Under the pieces are notes generated by a model. The model was not told the origin of the DNA. It saw only the letters and a list, made by a program, of their open reading frames with translations, and did not search any database. Shown in pieces: positions 1-12,773 of a stretch of 64,000 bases of DNA. The position numbers and the translations under genes were made by a program. This DNA comes from Sindora glabra (taxonomy: Eukaryota; Streptophyta; Magnoliopsida; Fabales; Fabaceae). The DNA lies in contig CM035233.1 of the NCBI GenBank assembly GCA_020226215.1, forward strand, positions 29,391,150 through 29,455,149. Direction: 5' to 3'. Position 1 is the first letter of the stretch, and each line of letters opens with the position of its first letter.

Positions 1-1480
1 TATTGAAGAAGAAACAAAGCTTCGTGATGGCTTGTCTCACTTGTTTAGGCAATATTCCTCAAATAACAATCAATAAAAGTTATTGCATTAAAACATGACA
101 ATCGTGAGACTTTAAGCTAACTAATTATATATCTTCATTGAAATAAGGCTTCTGATATTGGAAGAATAGCTATAAGGCTATTTAGCCTCATTTAAAAACT
201 TGTGAACACTTGTTTTCTCCTTCTTAGATAAGGTATAACAAGCTAAAGGAAGTAAATACATTGAGCTTTCTTTTTTTGGTGCTAGTTCCTCCCACATAAC
301 CATATTTTGTAAGTCTAATTGAACCTTAATTCCATCCATTACCTTATTCAATATGTTCAAAAGCATTCCAACTAGACTATCATATATATTTTTCTCTATA
401 TATATGACATCAATGTTATTTCTAACATCTAATTCCTTCCAATATAAAAGATTGAAAAATATGAACCTTTTCTTCCATAAAATGTTATTGCTTATTGCAT
501 TGGGTTTGTAAAAAATGACATTAATATCTTTCACCCTATCATGAACCTCGTTCTCTTAATAAGGACTTTAGAGCTATTACTTCCTTTTGTAAAATAATGA
601 ATGTCTTTCTTAGCTTTTGATAGTTATAGTAATGAAGCAAAAACCTTTTATGGTCAAGATACACTATTTTCTTCTAATACTTAAGATAAGAGAATGTGTC
701 ATCTTCATAAATAAGGCACATTCTATGCCCTTTAACACTATACCCTGATAAGTTTTCATAAATCGAAAGGTTATTGATTGTGCCAAAAAGCATTGCATGC
801 AACCTAAAAGACTTTTGCTTGTATGCATCAAACACTAATATACCTTCATCCCATATAAGTTATAGGTATTCAATGAGTGGTGCTAAGAAGACATTTATAT
901 CATTTCCTAGTTGCTTAGGCTCCAATATTAGTAATGTTAACATTACATACTTTCACTTCATGTATAACAAAATAGGCAGGTTGTAAATTACTAATTTTTT
1001 AAACCATGTGTTATATTTCTTGCTTATGTTACTATGATAGTTCATTCTATCAATATACAGTGCAAACTTAAGATTTCTTGCTTCACCACCAAATTTGAGG
1101 AATAATGAGTTAATTATTGTTAATTGAGAAGAATATGCAAGATAATAAAATTTTTCATCAGTAACCACCTATTCTGCATGTTAGGCTAAGTTCTTGGCAT
1201 CTTCTACATCAGCAAACATGCATTTAAATCTTAATGTCATAGGAAGATACCATAATACATTTGTTGAAACCTTTTCCTTGATGTTGCCATCATTTTTCTT
1301 TAATTTATAATAAGATACCCCATATTTTGGATACTCAAGCAATTTTTTATACTTCTTTTGGTACAGTATGCAATTATTAAGACAAGAATGTATCTTCCTG
1401 TACTCCACACTTATCAAGCACATTACTTTCTTTGCTTTAGTTGTACATTGCTTTCAAGAAGCATGTCCTTTAATAATTAC
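1..1480 (-). pseudogene. Decayed CACTA (En/Spm) TNP2-type transposase, running off the left edge
   Basis: Three open pieces on the minus strand (1423-1181, 1168-953 and 534-178) line up in order with the TNP2 transposase of plant CACTA transposons. The first holds the cysteine-containing stretch IHSCLNNCILY; the second holds YNTWFKKLVIYNLPILLYMK, matching the family's conserved NLPPW-type segment; the third holds YWKELDVRNNIDVIYIEKN, matching the family's block around IEKNV. Sequence before 178 also reads like the family (a VRQAITKLC-like block), so the gene continues beyond base 1. Many stop codons and frame changes separate the pieces, so no functional transposase can be made. Family membership is from motif recognition; the protein normally cuts and moves CACTA elements. 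No terminal repeat was found for this copy inside the window. Confidence 0.75.
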
Positions 1481-4058
1481 AGTAATTTCATTAAACTTTT
1501 ATTACTTCACCCATTTCCTATTTTTAAGTTGAACAATCTTAACACAATAAAAAATGTGTGTAATTAATGCAACTTAGATACAATGGCTTCTTTACATCAC
1601 TCATTAAGTATTAAAGACTTACAGTTGATTAATAAAATTATCTATAGCATCATGTATCATATCATTTAAGCAATTATCAATCCCATCATTTTTCATGAAT
1701 AGTAGATGTGCTACTTAATTTACTTTCACCATGCCATGTCCATCATGTATACTTATTATCAATGCCAAATTGAAATTGATAATCTTATACATGTACGATC
1801 ATTACCCTAAATTATCCAAAAAAAGAATTTTTTCAGAGTTATACATACCTATAGCCAAAATATTTTCATACATTTATACAGAGAATATTCTGTATGTAAT
1901 ATAATTCATGCTAAAGGTTATGAAACATGCTTATGAGCTAATAAAGAATCATAGACATTTTAATGAAGCATCATAGCCTTAACACTTGACATTCTAAGTT
2001 GAATTTATTAAGACAGACTGAAGAAAAATAAACCTACACATTTGTTTTGAAATATCAAGACACACAAAGAATGAAAACCTAAGAATATATGACAAGTGTA
2101 CCTTGTTTACACAAAAAAGTAAAAAATTAACTTGCACTTTGTAATTCTATTGAAGTTTATAAGAGAAAGCTTCATGTTGGAGGAATGTTGAGTCTATAAA
2201 TAGTGTTAAAGTGAAACAATCTTGTATTTTGCATTATCACCAATGCTTTTGCATTTTTTATCACTTTTTGCTTTAGTTTATAATCATTAATAAACTAAGG
2301 TAGCTATTAGATGTCAGTTTTGTCACAATAATCATTGTTTATATTAAAGTAGTATCATTCTAATTAAAAAAATACCATGTCAGTTGTAATATAGAAATTG
2401 TCATCCTATTTTTATGCGTTAATTATTTTTGAATGACTAATATCATTTTGTATAAGATTTGCATAACTTATATCCTACATTTTATTTTAGAAAATTATAG
2501 AAACTATCTTACAAACTACCTAAAAGATGGATCAAGTGTGAAAAAGTTAGTAATTTGCATAAATAAGATGAAATATTTACTATCTTTTAAGACATTAATT
2601 TTTTTAAGTTTGAAGAAAAAATTAAGTTTCAAGATTAATAAAAAAAATTCCAAAATTTTATTAAACATTAGCAATTCATGGTAAGTTATATATTTTTTTT
2701 GTATATTTTTCGCACAAGGATACAAACATTAACACATTGAACCTAAATATGAAAAAATATGAGAAATAAAACATGGATATAAGAAAATTTATGCTGTAAT
2801 TTTATCCATTTAATACGCCATTACATCAACAAATAAAAATTTATAACAATATTACATAGAGAGGGAAAAAAAAAGGACTTTAGCCTTCTAGTCTTATTAT
2901 CAAACTCAATGTTAATTCTCATAGCCATCATCCAATATCACTTCAAGTTAAATATTGGCAAGTTAAGAATTTAGGCATTACATTTGCCTCTATTACAAAT
3001 ACTAGCATGTGTTTGAAGATGAGGAAAATAGTTTCCTCTTTATCTTATCTGACACGTATAGATAACAATGGATAAAGTAACAATAATCAGATTTTATAAT
3101 AAAAGTAACAATGTTAGCTAAAATGTTTAAGGGCTTATTTTTCTTCTTCTCAAGTAAACCCTAAAATTAGATAATGGAGGTTAATGTATTATTGAGATAA
3201 TTTCAAATGGAGAGGCAATGTGAAATATATAAGCAATTAAAAAAAATTAAAGATATTAGTTATTAACTCAATATTGACATGTAAGACATGCACAATTTTC
3301 AAATAAGTGGTAGTTGCCTTACCCAAGAAGACTATTGAATGCCTTTACATATCAATTTATAAAAAAATTAGCATGTAAATATTAAATGTCTTTCCTAATG
3401 ACCTTTTAAATATCTTTTGTATAACAATTAAATAAATAATTAGCATCTTAATTTCTTAATAAATTTTGCTCTTTCATTTGCATTCACTTTACACATTAAT
3501 GTTCAATTTAAGCATCATTTTATGTTTTTTTGCAAATTTAACAAATGCCATAACATAACTATAAATGTTAGTTATTGTAAAAACTTTTATTTGTCAAATA
3601 CTTTCAAAAATGTCTTCACATTTATATAGACATCAATTTTTACTATGACCAATGTCTATTAATCATCATAGAATTATAATTTTGTAGCAATGTATACACT
3701 AAAATTGCATAAAACACCTAAAAAATATTAAAATCAATTAGTACAATTAGCAAACAAAGTACTAAGAACAATTTGATTGGTTTATAATTTGCATTTACCT
3801 CTAAAATGGAAGAATGAAGCTCAACAAAGTTCAAAAACTTCAATTTGCGCAAAGAAAATTCAGAAAAAATGTGGGAGAAGAAATTTTGCACATCATTTTA
3901 TGGTGTTCAAACTTTCTAATGAATTTTCCATAAAAAATAGCAAGAATGTGAACATAAAAAGTGACTTCATATTTCTAATGGATTTTTTTATGTTCCAATG
4001 AATTTTCTAAAGAAATAAATCCGTTGAAAATATTGATAGTTTTAAATTTGGTCACATA
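1481..4058. other. AT-rich stretch without a recognisable gene
   Basis: Only short chance ORFs occur. The part next to the transposase remnant may be the 5' subterminal region of that CACTA element, but I found no clear terminal inverted repeat. Nothing else could be identified. Confidence 0.5.
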
Positions 4059-4066
4059 ATTCCTAA

Positions 4067-4192
4067 TAGAGGTGTATATGGGTCAAGTGGATTTTGGGCC
4101 AAGCCAAATAGTTCAAATAGTAAAAAATTTATGGCCCGACCCTAACTTGGTCTAATTACATTTTTTAAAAAATTTAGCTTGGCCTGACCCAA

Positions 4193-4224
<32 letters not shown>

Positions 4225-4567
4225 GGCCTGATGGCCCAATTATTTTAATTATTTTAATTTTTAAGTAAAAATAATTTCTAAAATAAAAAATATGCATTTA
4301 AAGAGATAATATAATATTTAAATATTAAAAATATTTAATTATATTAAATTAATATTTTTATATTAAAAATAATTAGATATAATTACTTTTTTAATATATA
4401 GTTATATTATAAAAAATAAATTAATATAATCAGGTTGGGTCATTTTTTTTTATTCTGGCTCAATGTGAAAAAAAGCTTAATAGGCTAAAAGAAAGAACTT
4501 AAACCCTATATTTTTTTGCATTGACCTTATTGGGCTAAACAGGTTGCCTAGCTCATAGACATCTCTA
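4067..4567. mobile_element. hAT-like non-autonomous element (MITE), 501 bp
   Basis: The ends form imperfect terminal inverted repeats: TAGAGGTGTATATGGG on the left against TAGAGATGTCTATGAG read inward from the right. The flanks carry an 8-bp target duplication, ATTCCTAA (4059-4066) and ATTCCTAG (4568-4575), matching at 7 of 8 positions, which is the hAT duplication length. The interior has short GGGTC and GGCCC-rich inverted pieces near both ends and a (TA)n run at 4199-4224. No transposase is encoded. Confidence 0.75.
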
Positions 4568-5767
4568 ATTCCTAGTCAATTTTATTTATTCTAACAGATC
4601 ATTTTTGTTGAAAATCCCATGATTTCTAGTAATGTTTATAATAATAATGATAAATCACTTAACGTATATGCATAATATATATGATTTGAATCTAATTAAG
4701 ACATGATTAGGGAAAGGCTTATAACATTAAGTCTTAGTATAATATCAAAGGCCTGAAATAATTGATAATAGAAATGTAATTTGTGAAATTTGAAAGAATG
4801 TATTAATTTTTTTATAAATAATATATTTTTGTCATCAAATGTACTAAATAATAAACCAGTGGATGATGTTAACCATTACTCTTAAGATAATGGTTAAGGT
4901 AAAATTGTTAACTTCTAATTAATAATAACCTAATTAATATTAATATCACATGTAATGCTTTGTTTCTACTTTTATAACATGTCATTATTAAATTAGGCTT
5001 TATTTAATGCAATTAGCTAATAAATTAATTAATAACTGATAAATTAGTAGATAATTGATAAGTTAAGTAATAGTCAATAGTTATAAACTTATAGTTGATA
5101 GTTAACAAGTTAACCAATTGTATTATAAATATTTGGTGAAATTAGCTATTAAACTAGTTAAGAATTGTAAAATGATAAAAAAAAAGTATACTAATATAAA
5201 TAAATATATCAATTAAATTAATTCATATCTATTTGAGATTAAATTATATTAATGGAATTAAAATATTCAAAATAAGAATATAATTATCTAAAATTTAATT
5301 AAGTATGTTTATGACATTATATATTATTTATTTATTTACATATTATTCAAATTATAATATAATGACCTAAAATTTAATTAATTATATTTTATGACATCAT
5401 ATATTTATTTACTTACTTATTTTTTATTTATTTATTTTGAATTAATAAGGATGTGTCAAATACTTATTTACATATTTAGGATATAAGTTGTAATTTAATA
5501 AAAAGAAAAGGGGTAAATATGAAAAAATATCTTGAAAAGCTACTAGTTTACAAGCTATAAATTATAAAGTTTATCTAATAATAGCTTACAAGCTACCAGT
5601 TTTTATTGCACCAAATAATTCTAAAAGATGACTTATTAATTAAGTCAATAAATTATAAGTTAGTTTATTTATTGTCTAAACACACACTTAGTGTCTCTAA
5701 ATGTCTCTAATTAATTATATTACTAACAATGGATCCAAAGCATTTAATGTGATTTTAATAAAAAGTA
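4568..5767. other. AT-rich stretch, possibly holding an old MITE
   Basis: No gene is seen. Between about 4990 and 5690 the sequence is rich in repeated TTATAAGTT, AGCTTACAAG and AGCTAATAA words on both strands and finishes with TGTCTAAACACACACTTA, a pattern common in plant MITEs. I could not define matching ends or a target duplication, so this stays tentative. Confidence 0.3.
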
Positions 5768-7140
5768 TGTCATGACCCAACTTGATCATGATCGAGGTGG
5801 ATCCCGATACTAATTTTCACAAGCCTTAACACTTTTCACTTTTTCTATTTCATGTGAGTTTCCAAATTTCTAGGAGGACTTGAAATTTCATTTTAAATTT
5901 TGTTAAAAAATGGACAGAGTCTCTCCTCTTTTTGAATACTTCTTGAGGGTTCACACGCTTTATAATACAAAACTTATATATTTCTAAATACAATAGTAAA
6001 AGATGTATACACAGTATAATGTATTTTCAAATTTATACACATATAACAATTTAACACATCATAAATCTTAACTTTAATGCTAATCTCATATAAAACCCAG
6101 CTATCAAATCTTCCAATCCAAGTGGTCTTTGATTCTTTATACATGAGACATAACTCAAATAGCTTTTTTAACCTAAAATCAGTAGAAATAATCAAAGTGA
6201 GTTATAAAAACTTAGTGAGCATATACCTCTCATTACATTGTAGGATCTTAGCTCTATATTTATATATATGTATATCATAGGTTAACCATGTATTAAACTA
6301 ATAAATGACAGCAAACTCGTTTCCCTGTAGTTCTAGAATATACCAAACTAAACCTTAAGTTAGGAGTTCACTTATGCACAACTTTAATTCTATATCTTAT
6401 ATCACAAATTACAACAAGCTTAACTACTTGCTAGTGTACAATATTACTATTAACTGACACCTAACCCATTTCGAGTAATCAATTCATTCACAAATAGCCA
6501 TGAAGGTTGAACCACGAATAAATCAGAACAATCACATCAAGTCTTTATAATTAAGTCAAACAATAATATTTAATCACAAATAAGTTTTTAATACTATATC
6601 TCATCTAACTCAATTTAAATCGTCATCAAACATTCAAATTGTTGTCAAACCCATTCACAAGTCATTTGTCGAGAATTTCCCATCTAACTTTACATTATTG
6701 CCCTATTATATCTCTTTTTCAAATGTCACTTAATGCATAAGTCATAATTTGTTATCTCTACTATCACAGGGCAATACTAGATCACATTAAAATGTATAAC
6801 ATAACCACATTAACATGTCTTTTTGTGTGGTCACAACAATTTATTTTCGTTACAACTAGTTATTAAAAGAATAATGACTCCACCATGCTTCCACTGTGCA
6901 ACTCTAATTTACTTGACAAATAATTACTATTTTATCACTAATATTGGCACTATACCATCCATATATAGCTATAAAGATAAGATAATGGTGAACCATATTC
7001 TATAATTATGCCATTAAGGATTCTTAGATGGGTGAATAAGTAATTCATGCTACTTATAAAAGAGATTATATATACATCATATGAACTAAATATTCTTAAA
7101 TATTAGTTTAACATTGATATATACTTACTTGATGGGGCAC
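5768..7140 (-). repeat. Diverged 3' part of a long LTR (same family as the solo LTR at 31209-34805)
   Basis: Read on the minus strand this segment matches the last third of the LTR at 31209-34805 in collinear order. It shares the terminal GGGTCATGACA (GGTTGTGACA in the other copy), the block around GCGTGTGAACCCTC, the block around the CTTTGATT box, and the block around 6500 matching the ATTTGTTTGTATTT region. The similarity fades beyond about 7140 and no 5' end was found, so it is an old truncated copy. Confidence 0.6.
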
Positions 7141-7360
7141 GTTCACAACAGGGGCTTAGAATGGTTTATTTCATCTTTTTAACCTCCTAGTTCACCATTC
7201 ATAATAATATGAAGCCCTATAAGGTATTTAATGCCTAAATGTGAATAAATTGGGTATGGATTTTATGATCGATAAGATCCATGATCCAACCTAATTATTT
7301 TATTGTGTCCTTTAACTTTAGTAACTACCTTGATCTATGTTATCCTATTAGACTAAAAAA

Positions 7361-8192
7361 TAAGGGTGGAAATTGGGTGGGTAGGAGTGGTTAAGGACCC
7401 CTAAACCAATCGCCTGCCCAAAATTGCACATTATAAAATTGGACCCACAACCGCCCGTAAAAATTATGTTACCTGCTTGAACCCGCACTTTGCGGGTACT
7501 TATGAGTACTATTGGTTGTGGGTGGATTTAAGATACTTTAAATAGAAATGTCTTATACACCAATCATTTTATAATATTATTATTTCAACCCATAAGATTA
7601 ACATAAAAGAACTAGTAAGTATTTTCCTATTAAATGGAATTAGTTATACATAGATCACTATTGTACTCTATTAAAGAAATTAGTGGAATTAAAATTAAAA
7701 TTAAAATAAGATATAAATGCAAATGTATTTATTTCAGAGACTAACATTGATAATTTTTATTTTATTTTTTATAGATGAAATGAATAAGTAAACTTAGTGT
7801 GTTCCCCAAATGTATAGAATCCTTAGGTAAATGAATTAAGTATACATAGATTATTATGGTTGAATTACTTTCTATAGATAGAGTGAAGGACAAAAGGTTA
7901 GGTTATGTTTTCAATATTTTTCATCTTTGTCTAATGAGTAATAATGAGGAAGAAGCTAGTAAATTTTTTTTAGCAATCAATGCCTAAAATAATGTTATCT
8001 TTTAAATATTAGTGGGCGGGTTGCGGTTAGTATTGAATAGTGAATTTTAACCCACACCTACTCACATAACTAAAATCTTTTTTTAAACTTCACCTGCTTC
8101 TATCCATTATGATATTTAATCCAATCGAAACCGCATAAATTTGGATTTAGGTGGGTGGTTTATAGTGGTTGGACCCAAAACTTCCAGCCCTA
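7361..8192. mobile_element. hAT-like non-autonomous element, 832 bp
   Basis: The left end TAAGGGTGGAAATT pairs with TAGGGCTGGAAGTT read inward from the right end. The flanks are CTAAAAAA (7353-7360) and CTATAAAA (8193-8200), a 7 of 8 match fitting the 8-bp hAT duplication. The interior is enriched in GGGTGGG, GCGGG and complementary CCCACC and CCGC words that pair across the element. No transposase is encoded. Confidence 0.7.
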
Positions 8193-9535
8193 CTATAAAA
8201 TCGATTTCTTCTCATTAGAAAGGAAAAATTAAGGAGTTTTGATAAAGTTAGAACAAACTTTAAAACGATGAAAAAATGTTACTTTTGATGGTTCCAAGTA
8301 TCCATTAAGATATGTTATTATTGATTAGCATATTTATGAGTGATGAATGAATTACATATTAATGGTTAAATTCCTGGTATTTAATTATCATAATTCTCCC
8401 TTTATTATTTAGACAAATTTTATTCATCTTGTTCATACCATAATTGAAAACTAAAAATCATGGGTTTCATATTTAAAATTAGAAGTTATTCTTGTTATGC
8501 ACACTTAGACTAAAACTTGGAGCCATTAAAGATCTCAATATCAATACTATAGCCAGGCAGTTGCTTCAAGGTCACACCTAAGTGGGTTGTTTATGGAGAA
8601 CTTTAAACTTTTAATGTTAATTTATTCCTAGTTAATAACCAAATAAATATTGATTCTTTTATCCCTCACTCGATTGACATTTTAGCTTCCTTGATTTAAA
8701 TTGTCAAATTTGTGTATTATTTGTAATGTGCAACATAGTATAAACTATAAAAACATAAGTCTTTTTGGATATATGTGAAAAATTATTTTAATTTCTTATG
8801 ATTGGTACATCTTGTGCCTGTGAATTTATCTTATTTTAAATTGGTTTAATTCATAGTGTTATTGATATCTAGCTTTTCAAATTTAGGAACAAGGTTAGTA
8901 GTTATAATTTTTCTAATAAAATTTCTCTTTGCTTGGTTTAACTTTAATTTTTTTTCTTATGATCTTCTAGAAAACCAATTCTAAACACTTAGGAATAATG
9001 TTTCTTTACACTTTTTCTTTGTATGATATCTTTTTTGCATTATGCTTTGAAAACATAATTGAAGAATGAAGTGAAAATAGTAACTTCTAAAAAAAATCAT
9101 TTCTCTTTAGATGATTTCATTTGTCTATAGTTTGAATTACCTCATGTTATTTTATGAACTCTTTACCTCTTTTTTTCTTGATGATTCCTAAATTTTACTT
9201 CTTGATAGCTTTAAGATATTTTCTTCTTGTAAGATAGTGTTGTAATCAATTTACAAGCTCTTTAAGATTAAAAATCACCATTAAGGGAAGAAGTAATACA
9301 ACGTAGGACCTTTGCTGCTCTTTATAAATATTAATATGTGTTCTTGATTTTTTTTTCTTGATAGTGAAAATTTATGTAATTATGACAATTTTGTGAATTT
9401 AGTTACTCATAAATTTATTTTCTTTTTCAATACAAAATATACTATTTCAACATTTTATAGTTAATGAAATATTTTCTTCAGCATCATTTGATTTGTCTTG
9501 TAAATGTTTTTCCTATTTTATGGTATAGGAAAACA
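8193..9535. other. AT-rich stretch without a recognisable gene
   Basis: Only chance ORFs and T-rich runs are visible. I see no terminal repeats or coding similarity. Confidence 0.5.
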
Positions 9536-10734
9536 TAAATTGTAATATCCCGAATTTTCAATTCTATTATTTGAATCTCTAATTCTAAGGTCGTAGAAAC
9601 AAAGAGCACATTTGAGTTAGCTTGGTGGGTGAATCTTAAGTTGAAAGGAATTAAGTGTAAGGGTAAATGAAATTTTGAAGGAAAAAGGATAGTAGGGAAA
9701 AGAATTTATTTTCATAAGCAGTATAAATGATCAGAGGAGGTTAGAAAATCATAAAAAAGGGAGTTATCTAAGTCTGACAGTGTAAGGAATTTTAAACAGA
9801 CAGAGACCCTATGGACTAAATTGCAAAAGTGCAGAATCGGGTGTGGTTAAAGTGAAATAACTAAGGAATTGGGATCTAATATGAATAACCAAGAGTTTTG
9901 GGGTGCAATATATGATTTTTATTAGTGTGACCAATGGATTTATGACAAGTGTCATTATTAGAAAAATAATGGCAAGAATAGCCTTACTTTTGGTGAAAAA
10001 GGACTAATTTACCCTTGGAATTGTCAAAAATGGCAAGAATACCCCTAGAAGTTTCATGAAAACCCTACCCTCTTCTCCATTTCTCCAAAAAGCTGAGGAA
10101 GACTCCATGAAAGCTCCAAAACGTGCAGGAGAGAGAGAGAAAGAGAGAGAAAGTTTCTTTTGAATTTTTCACCCAAAAATACCAAGATTCAAGCTAAGGT
10201 GTAGAAGGGAAAGTTACTCCTCTCATCAAGCTCTATCTATTGGTGTGCTTAGAGTGAAGAAAAGCCCAAGTTTGATCAAGTTTGGGGAGCTCCAAGTGAG
10301 GATTTTCAAGTTGTACCAAGAGGTAAAAATGTTCTTCTCTAAGAGCTCTTTAATGTACTCTTCTTAGTTTCTTGAGATTTTGATGTTGGTGTGGTCAAAG
10401 GTGGTTGAACATGGAGTTTAGGATGATTTGAACATGTTTAATAGTGTTTTAGATGTTGTTATGTTGATCTATGGCTTTGGTTTGGTGTAAAAATAGCAAG
10501 AAACCATGATGTACACACTTGGGTTTTAGAGGCATAATGGTGCATGTGTAGTATTGGCATGATTTGTTTGGAATTTGGTTAAAATGATGAAATTAGGATG
10601 ATTCTTATGAGTTATGAAGCTTATGGAAGATGAATTTTGAGTTATGAATGTGTGTATGAAACTTCCCTTTTGAGAAGCCAAGGGGAGAATGAGGTTTAGC
10701 CATGTAAATTATGTTTTTTGGAAGATCAGTAATG

Positions 10735-10880
10735 TACACGGGGTAGAACACGGTCTATGTTGAACCCCGTGTTCTTCTACGAAGGCTGATCAGTAATGTA
10801 CATGGGGAAGAACACGGCCCATGTTGTACCCCATGTTCTGAACACGGGGTAGAACACGGCCCATGTTCACCCCCGTGTTC
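10735..10880. repeat. Cluster of GC-rich ACACGGGGT/ACCCCGTGT palindromes in the chromovirus-like LTR
   Basis: About two and a half imperfect units occur. Outer arms of the form ACACGGGGT and ACCCCGTGT enclose a second AACACGG box followed by (C/T)CATGTT or CTATGTT. The same unit design occurs in the LTR and internal region of the Athila element at 12774-26000. The cluster stands out as GC-rich within AT-rich surroundings. Confidence 0.75.
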
Positions 10881-11261
10881 TTTGCTGAGTTAACATTTTG
10901 GCTTTGATTCTTTAGGATTTGCATGGCTTTACCTTTGGATCCTTTTCTAATGTTCATATATGTCATTTTAAGGTTTGAAAACAAGATATAGAGCATCTAA
11001 GTATGCATTTATTTAAGTGGAGGAAGTAAAGAATACATAAGGTTTAAGGAAAGTGATGATGTTCTAATAAGAACTATGATGTGTATTTGTATAGACTAAA
11101 GAGTGACATCTTGGAAGGGCAAGGGGAATTGTAAAGAAGTTATAAGTGAGGGCAAGGGAACATCACATTGGAAGCTTGTAAAAGGTAGCTAGCTTTATCC
11201 TTAAGCTATTTTCTATTTACATGATTTTCTGTATTTTATGCCATTGTATGGAATGTGTATG

Positions 11262-11450
11262 GGATTGTTGTGGCACAACCCGAGCAGACAGTAGAATACT
11301 GTGTTTGGCCTATGGCTCGGGATCCTCGGGGATAATAGTGCAATTGCTGTGTGCGGTACCTATGGCCAGGGACCTCGGGAAGACAGTGTGATACTGTGTT
11401 AGGCCTTTTGGCTCGGGAACCCCGGGAAGACAGCATGATGCTGTATGAGG
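11262..11450. repeat. Tandem hairpin-containing units in the solo LTR
   Basis: Roughly four degenerate units of 45-65 bp repeat a small stem (ACAGT...ACTGT), then GGCCTWTGGCTCGGG, then a CTCGGG or CCCCGGG box. In the last unit the stem has changed to ACAGCATGATGCTGT, where both arms changed together. No coding function is likely. Confidence 0.6.
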
Positions 11451-11998
11451 CCTAGGTACGATTGTTTGTGATGGCCATCTAGATATTGTGATAAGTCCTT
11501 GAATGGGCTTGATGATTATTGTGGATTGCTATGTGTGATGCACATTTCCTACAATGGTACGGATTGAGATGATAAAGATATGACAAATGATTAATTATTT
11601 TTGAAACGTATGTTTTACTTGCTTAAGGATCTGGAATGGCTCAATATATTTTTACAGTGATGACTAGCTACTGGGAAACTCTGTTTCTCATGTTTCTTTT
11701 TGTATTATTACTAACCGTTCCAGGTGATGCTTCCAAAGGCTCTCATGACAGAGGACAGTGATATTTTGAAGTTGTATATTAAAAAAAAAGAATGTATAGT
11801 TTGTGATATTGTAAATGATGGATGTACGTTTTGTAAGTTGAACTTGTTGTATAATTACATCACCCCTTGCCTATATTATTTGAGGTGCAAAATATTTGTG
11901 GTATTGTGAGTTAGCCTAGAGTGGAAGGCAAATTAGTATGCGTTAATTATCTATTAAATGAGGAATAAGGCGTTATTAAATAAGGGAGTTACATAAAT

Positions 11999-12768
11999 TT
12001 ACTTTTATCAATGTGACAATAAGATAATTTATTTAAAAAAATACAAAATAACAATTGGTTGAATAGGCAGTTGAAAATGCTTTGTTATTTTGTAAATATT
12101 TTTTTAAAAAATTTAACAAGGGTAGTTATAAACTGCTTTTATATTTTTTCCTTTTTTAAAATTATCAAATTGCAATCATTCTAAACTACTGGGAATCATA
12201 AATTGCATATTAAAAAAATGGCGATGGTTAGAGACCTCCTCCATATAAAATATTCATTCTATAGCAATTAATGTAAACTATCGCTAGTCATAATTGGTAG
12301 CTAATTTTTTTGCAGTTACATTAACCATTGCTATTTACAATAGTAGTGGTTCTAATTATAACTATTCATGTATCAAAACTACCACTAAAGCAATTGATTT
12401 CTTGTAGTAACCTTAAAAATATCACTTTTCTTTCAAATTCCCTAAAATTTTAATGTAAAATTCTAGCATATTTTTAAAGGTTTTAAGCATTATTTTAGTC
12501 TTCTTTTTATATTAAAAACAAGTTACACAAATTACTAAAGTAATAACTGATCAAAATAGTTTATAGGAGATAAAATAGTGTTGTGAAACCAATTTCTTTG
12601 GAATTATTTCTATAATGCAAACTATGATTCCCAACTTATTTTCAAGTGATTTTTATTTCAGAAACCTCAGCATAAATGTCTAATAATGTCTCAAAAATAG
12701 TATAATGTAGTAAGTTTTTATAAGAAAAATAGAAATTTTCTCTATAAAATTATAGGAAAAATCGTAAG
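11999..12768. other. AT-rich stretch with a possible CACTA-type end
   Basis: No gene is seen. At 12398-12410 the sequence TTTCTTGTAGTAA resembles the right terminus of CACTA transposons (TTTCTTGTAGTG), and ACTACCACTAA-type words precede it, like subterminal repeats. No partner end was found, so this is only suggestive. Confidence 0.3.
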
Positions 12769-12773
12769 CTTTC

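Larger units (their letters stand above)
9541..11993 (+). mobile_element. Solo LTR, probably Del/Tekay-type Ty3/gypsy chromovirus, 2453 bp
   Basis: The segment starts TGTAATATCCCG and ends AAGGGAGTTACA, the style of ends seen in plant Del/Tekay chromoviruses. It has TG...CA borders and is flanked by TAAAT on both sides (9536-9540 and 11994-11998), a perfect 5-bp duplication, although this word is weak evidence in AT-rich DNA. Inside are a GA-rich probable leader near 10120-10160, a cluster of GC-rich palindromes (10735-10880) and short tandem hairpin units (11262-11450). No primer site, polypurine tract or protein genes adjoin it, so it is a solo LTR left by LTR-LTR recombination. The lineage assignment is by resemblance of the ends only. 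Confidence 0.65.

Noticed and set aside
4199..4224. The (TA)n run as a regulatory or origin element
   Set aside because: It is a simple microsatellite inside a hAT-like MITE.
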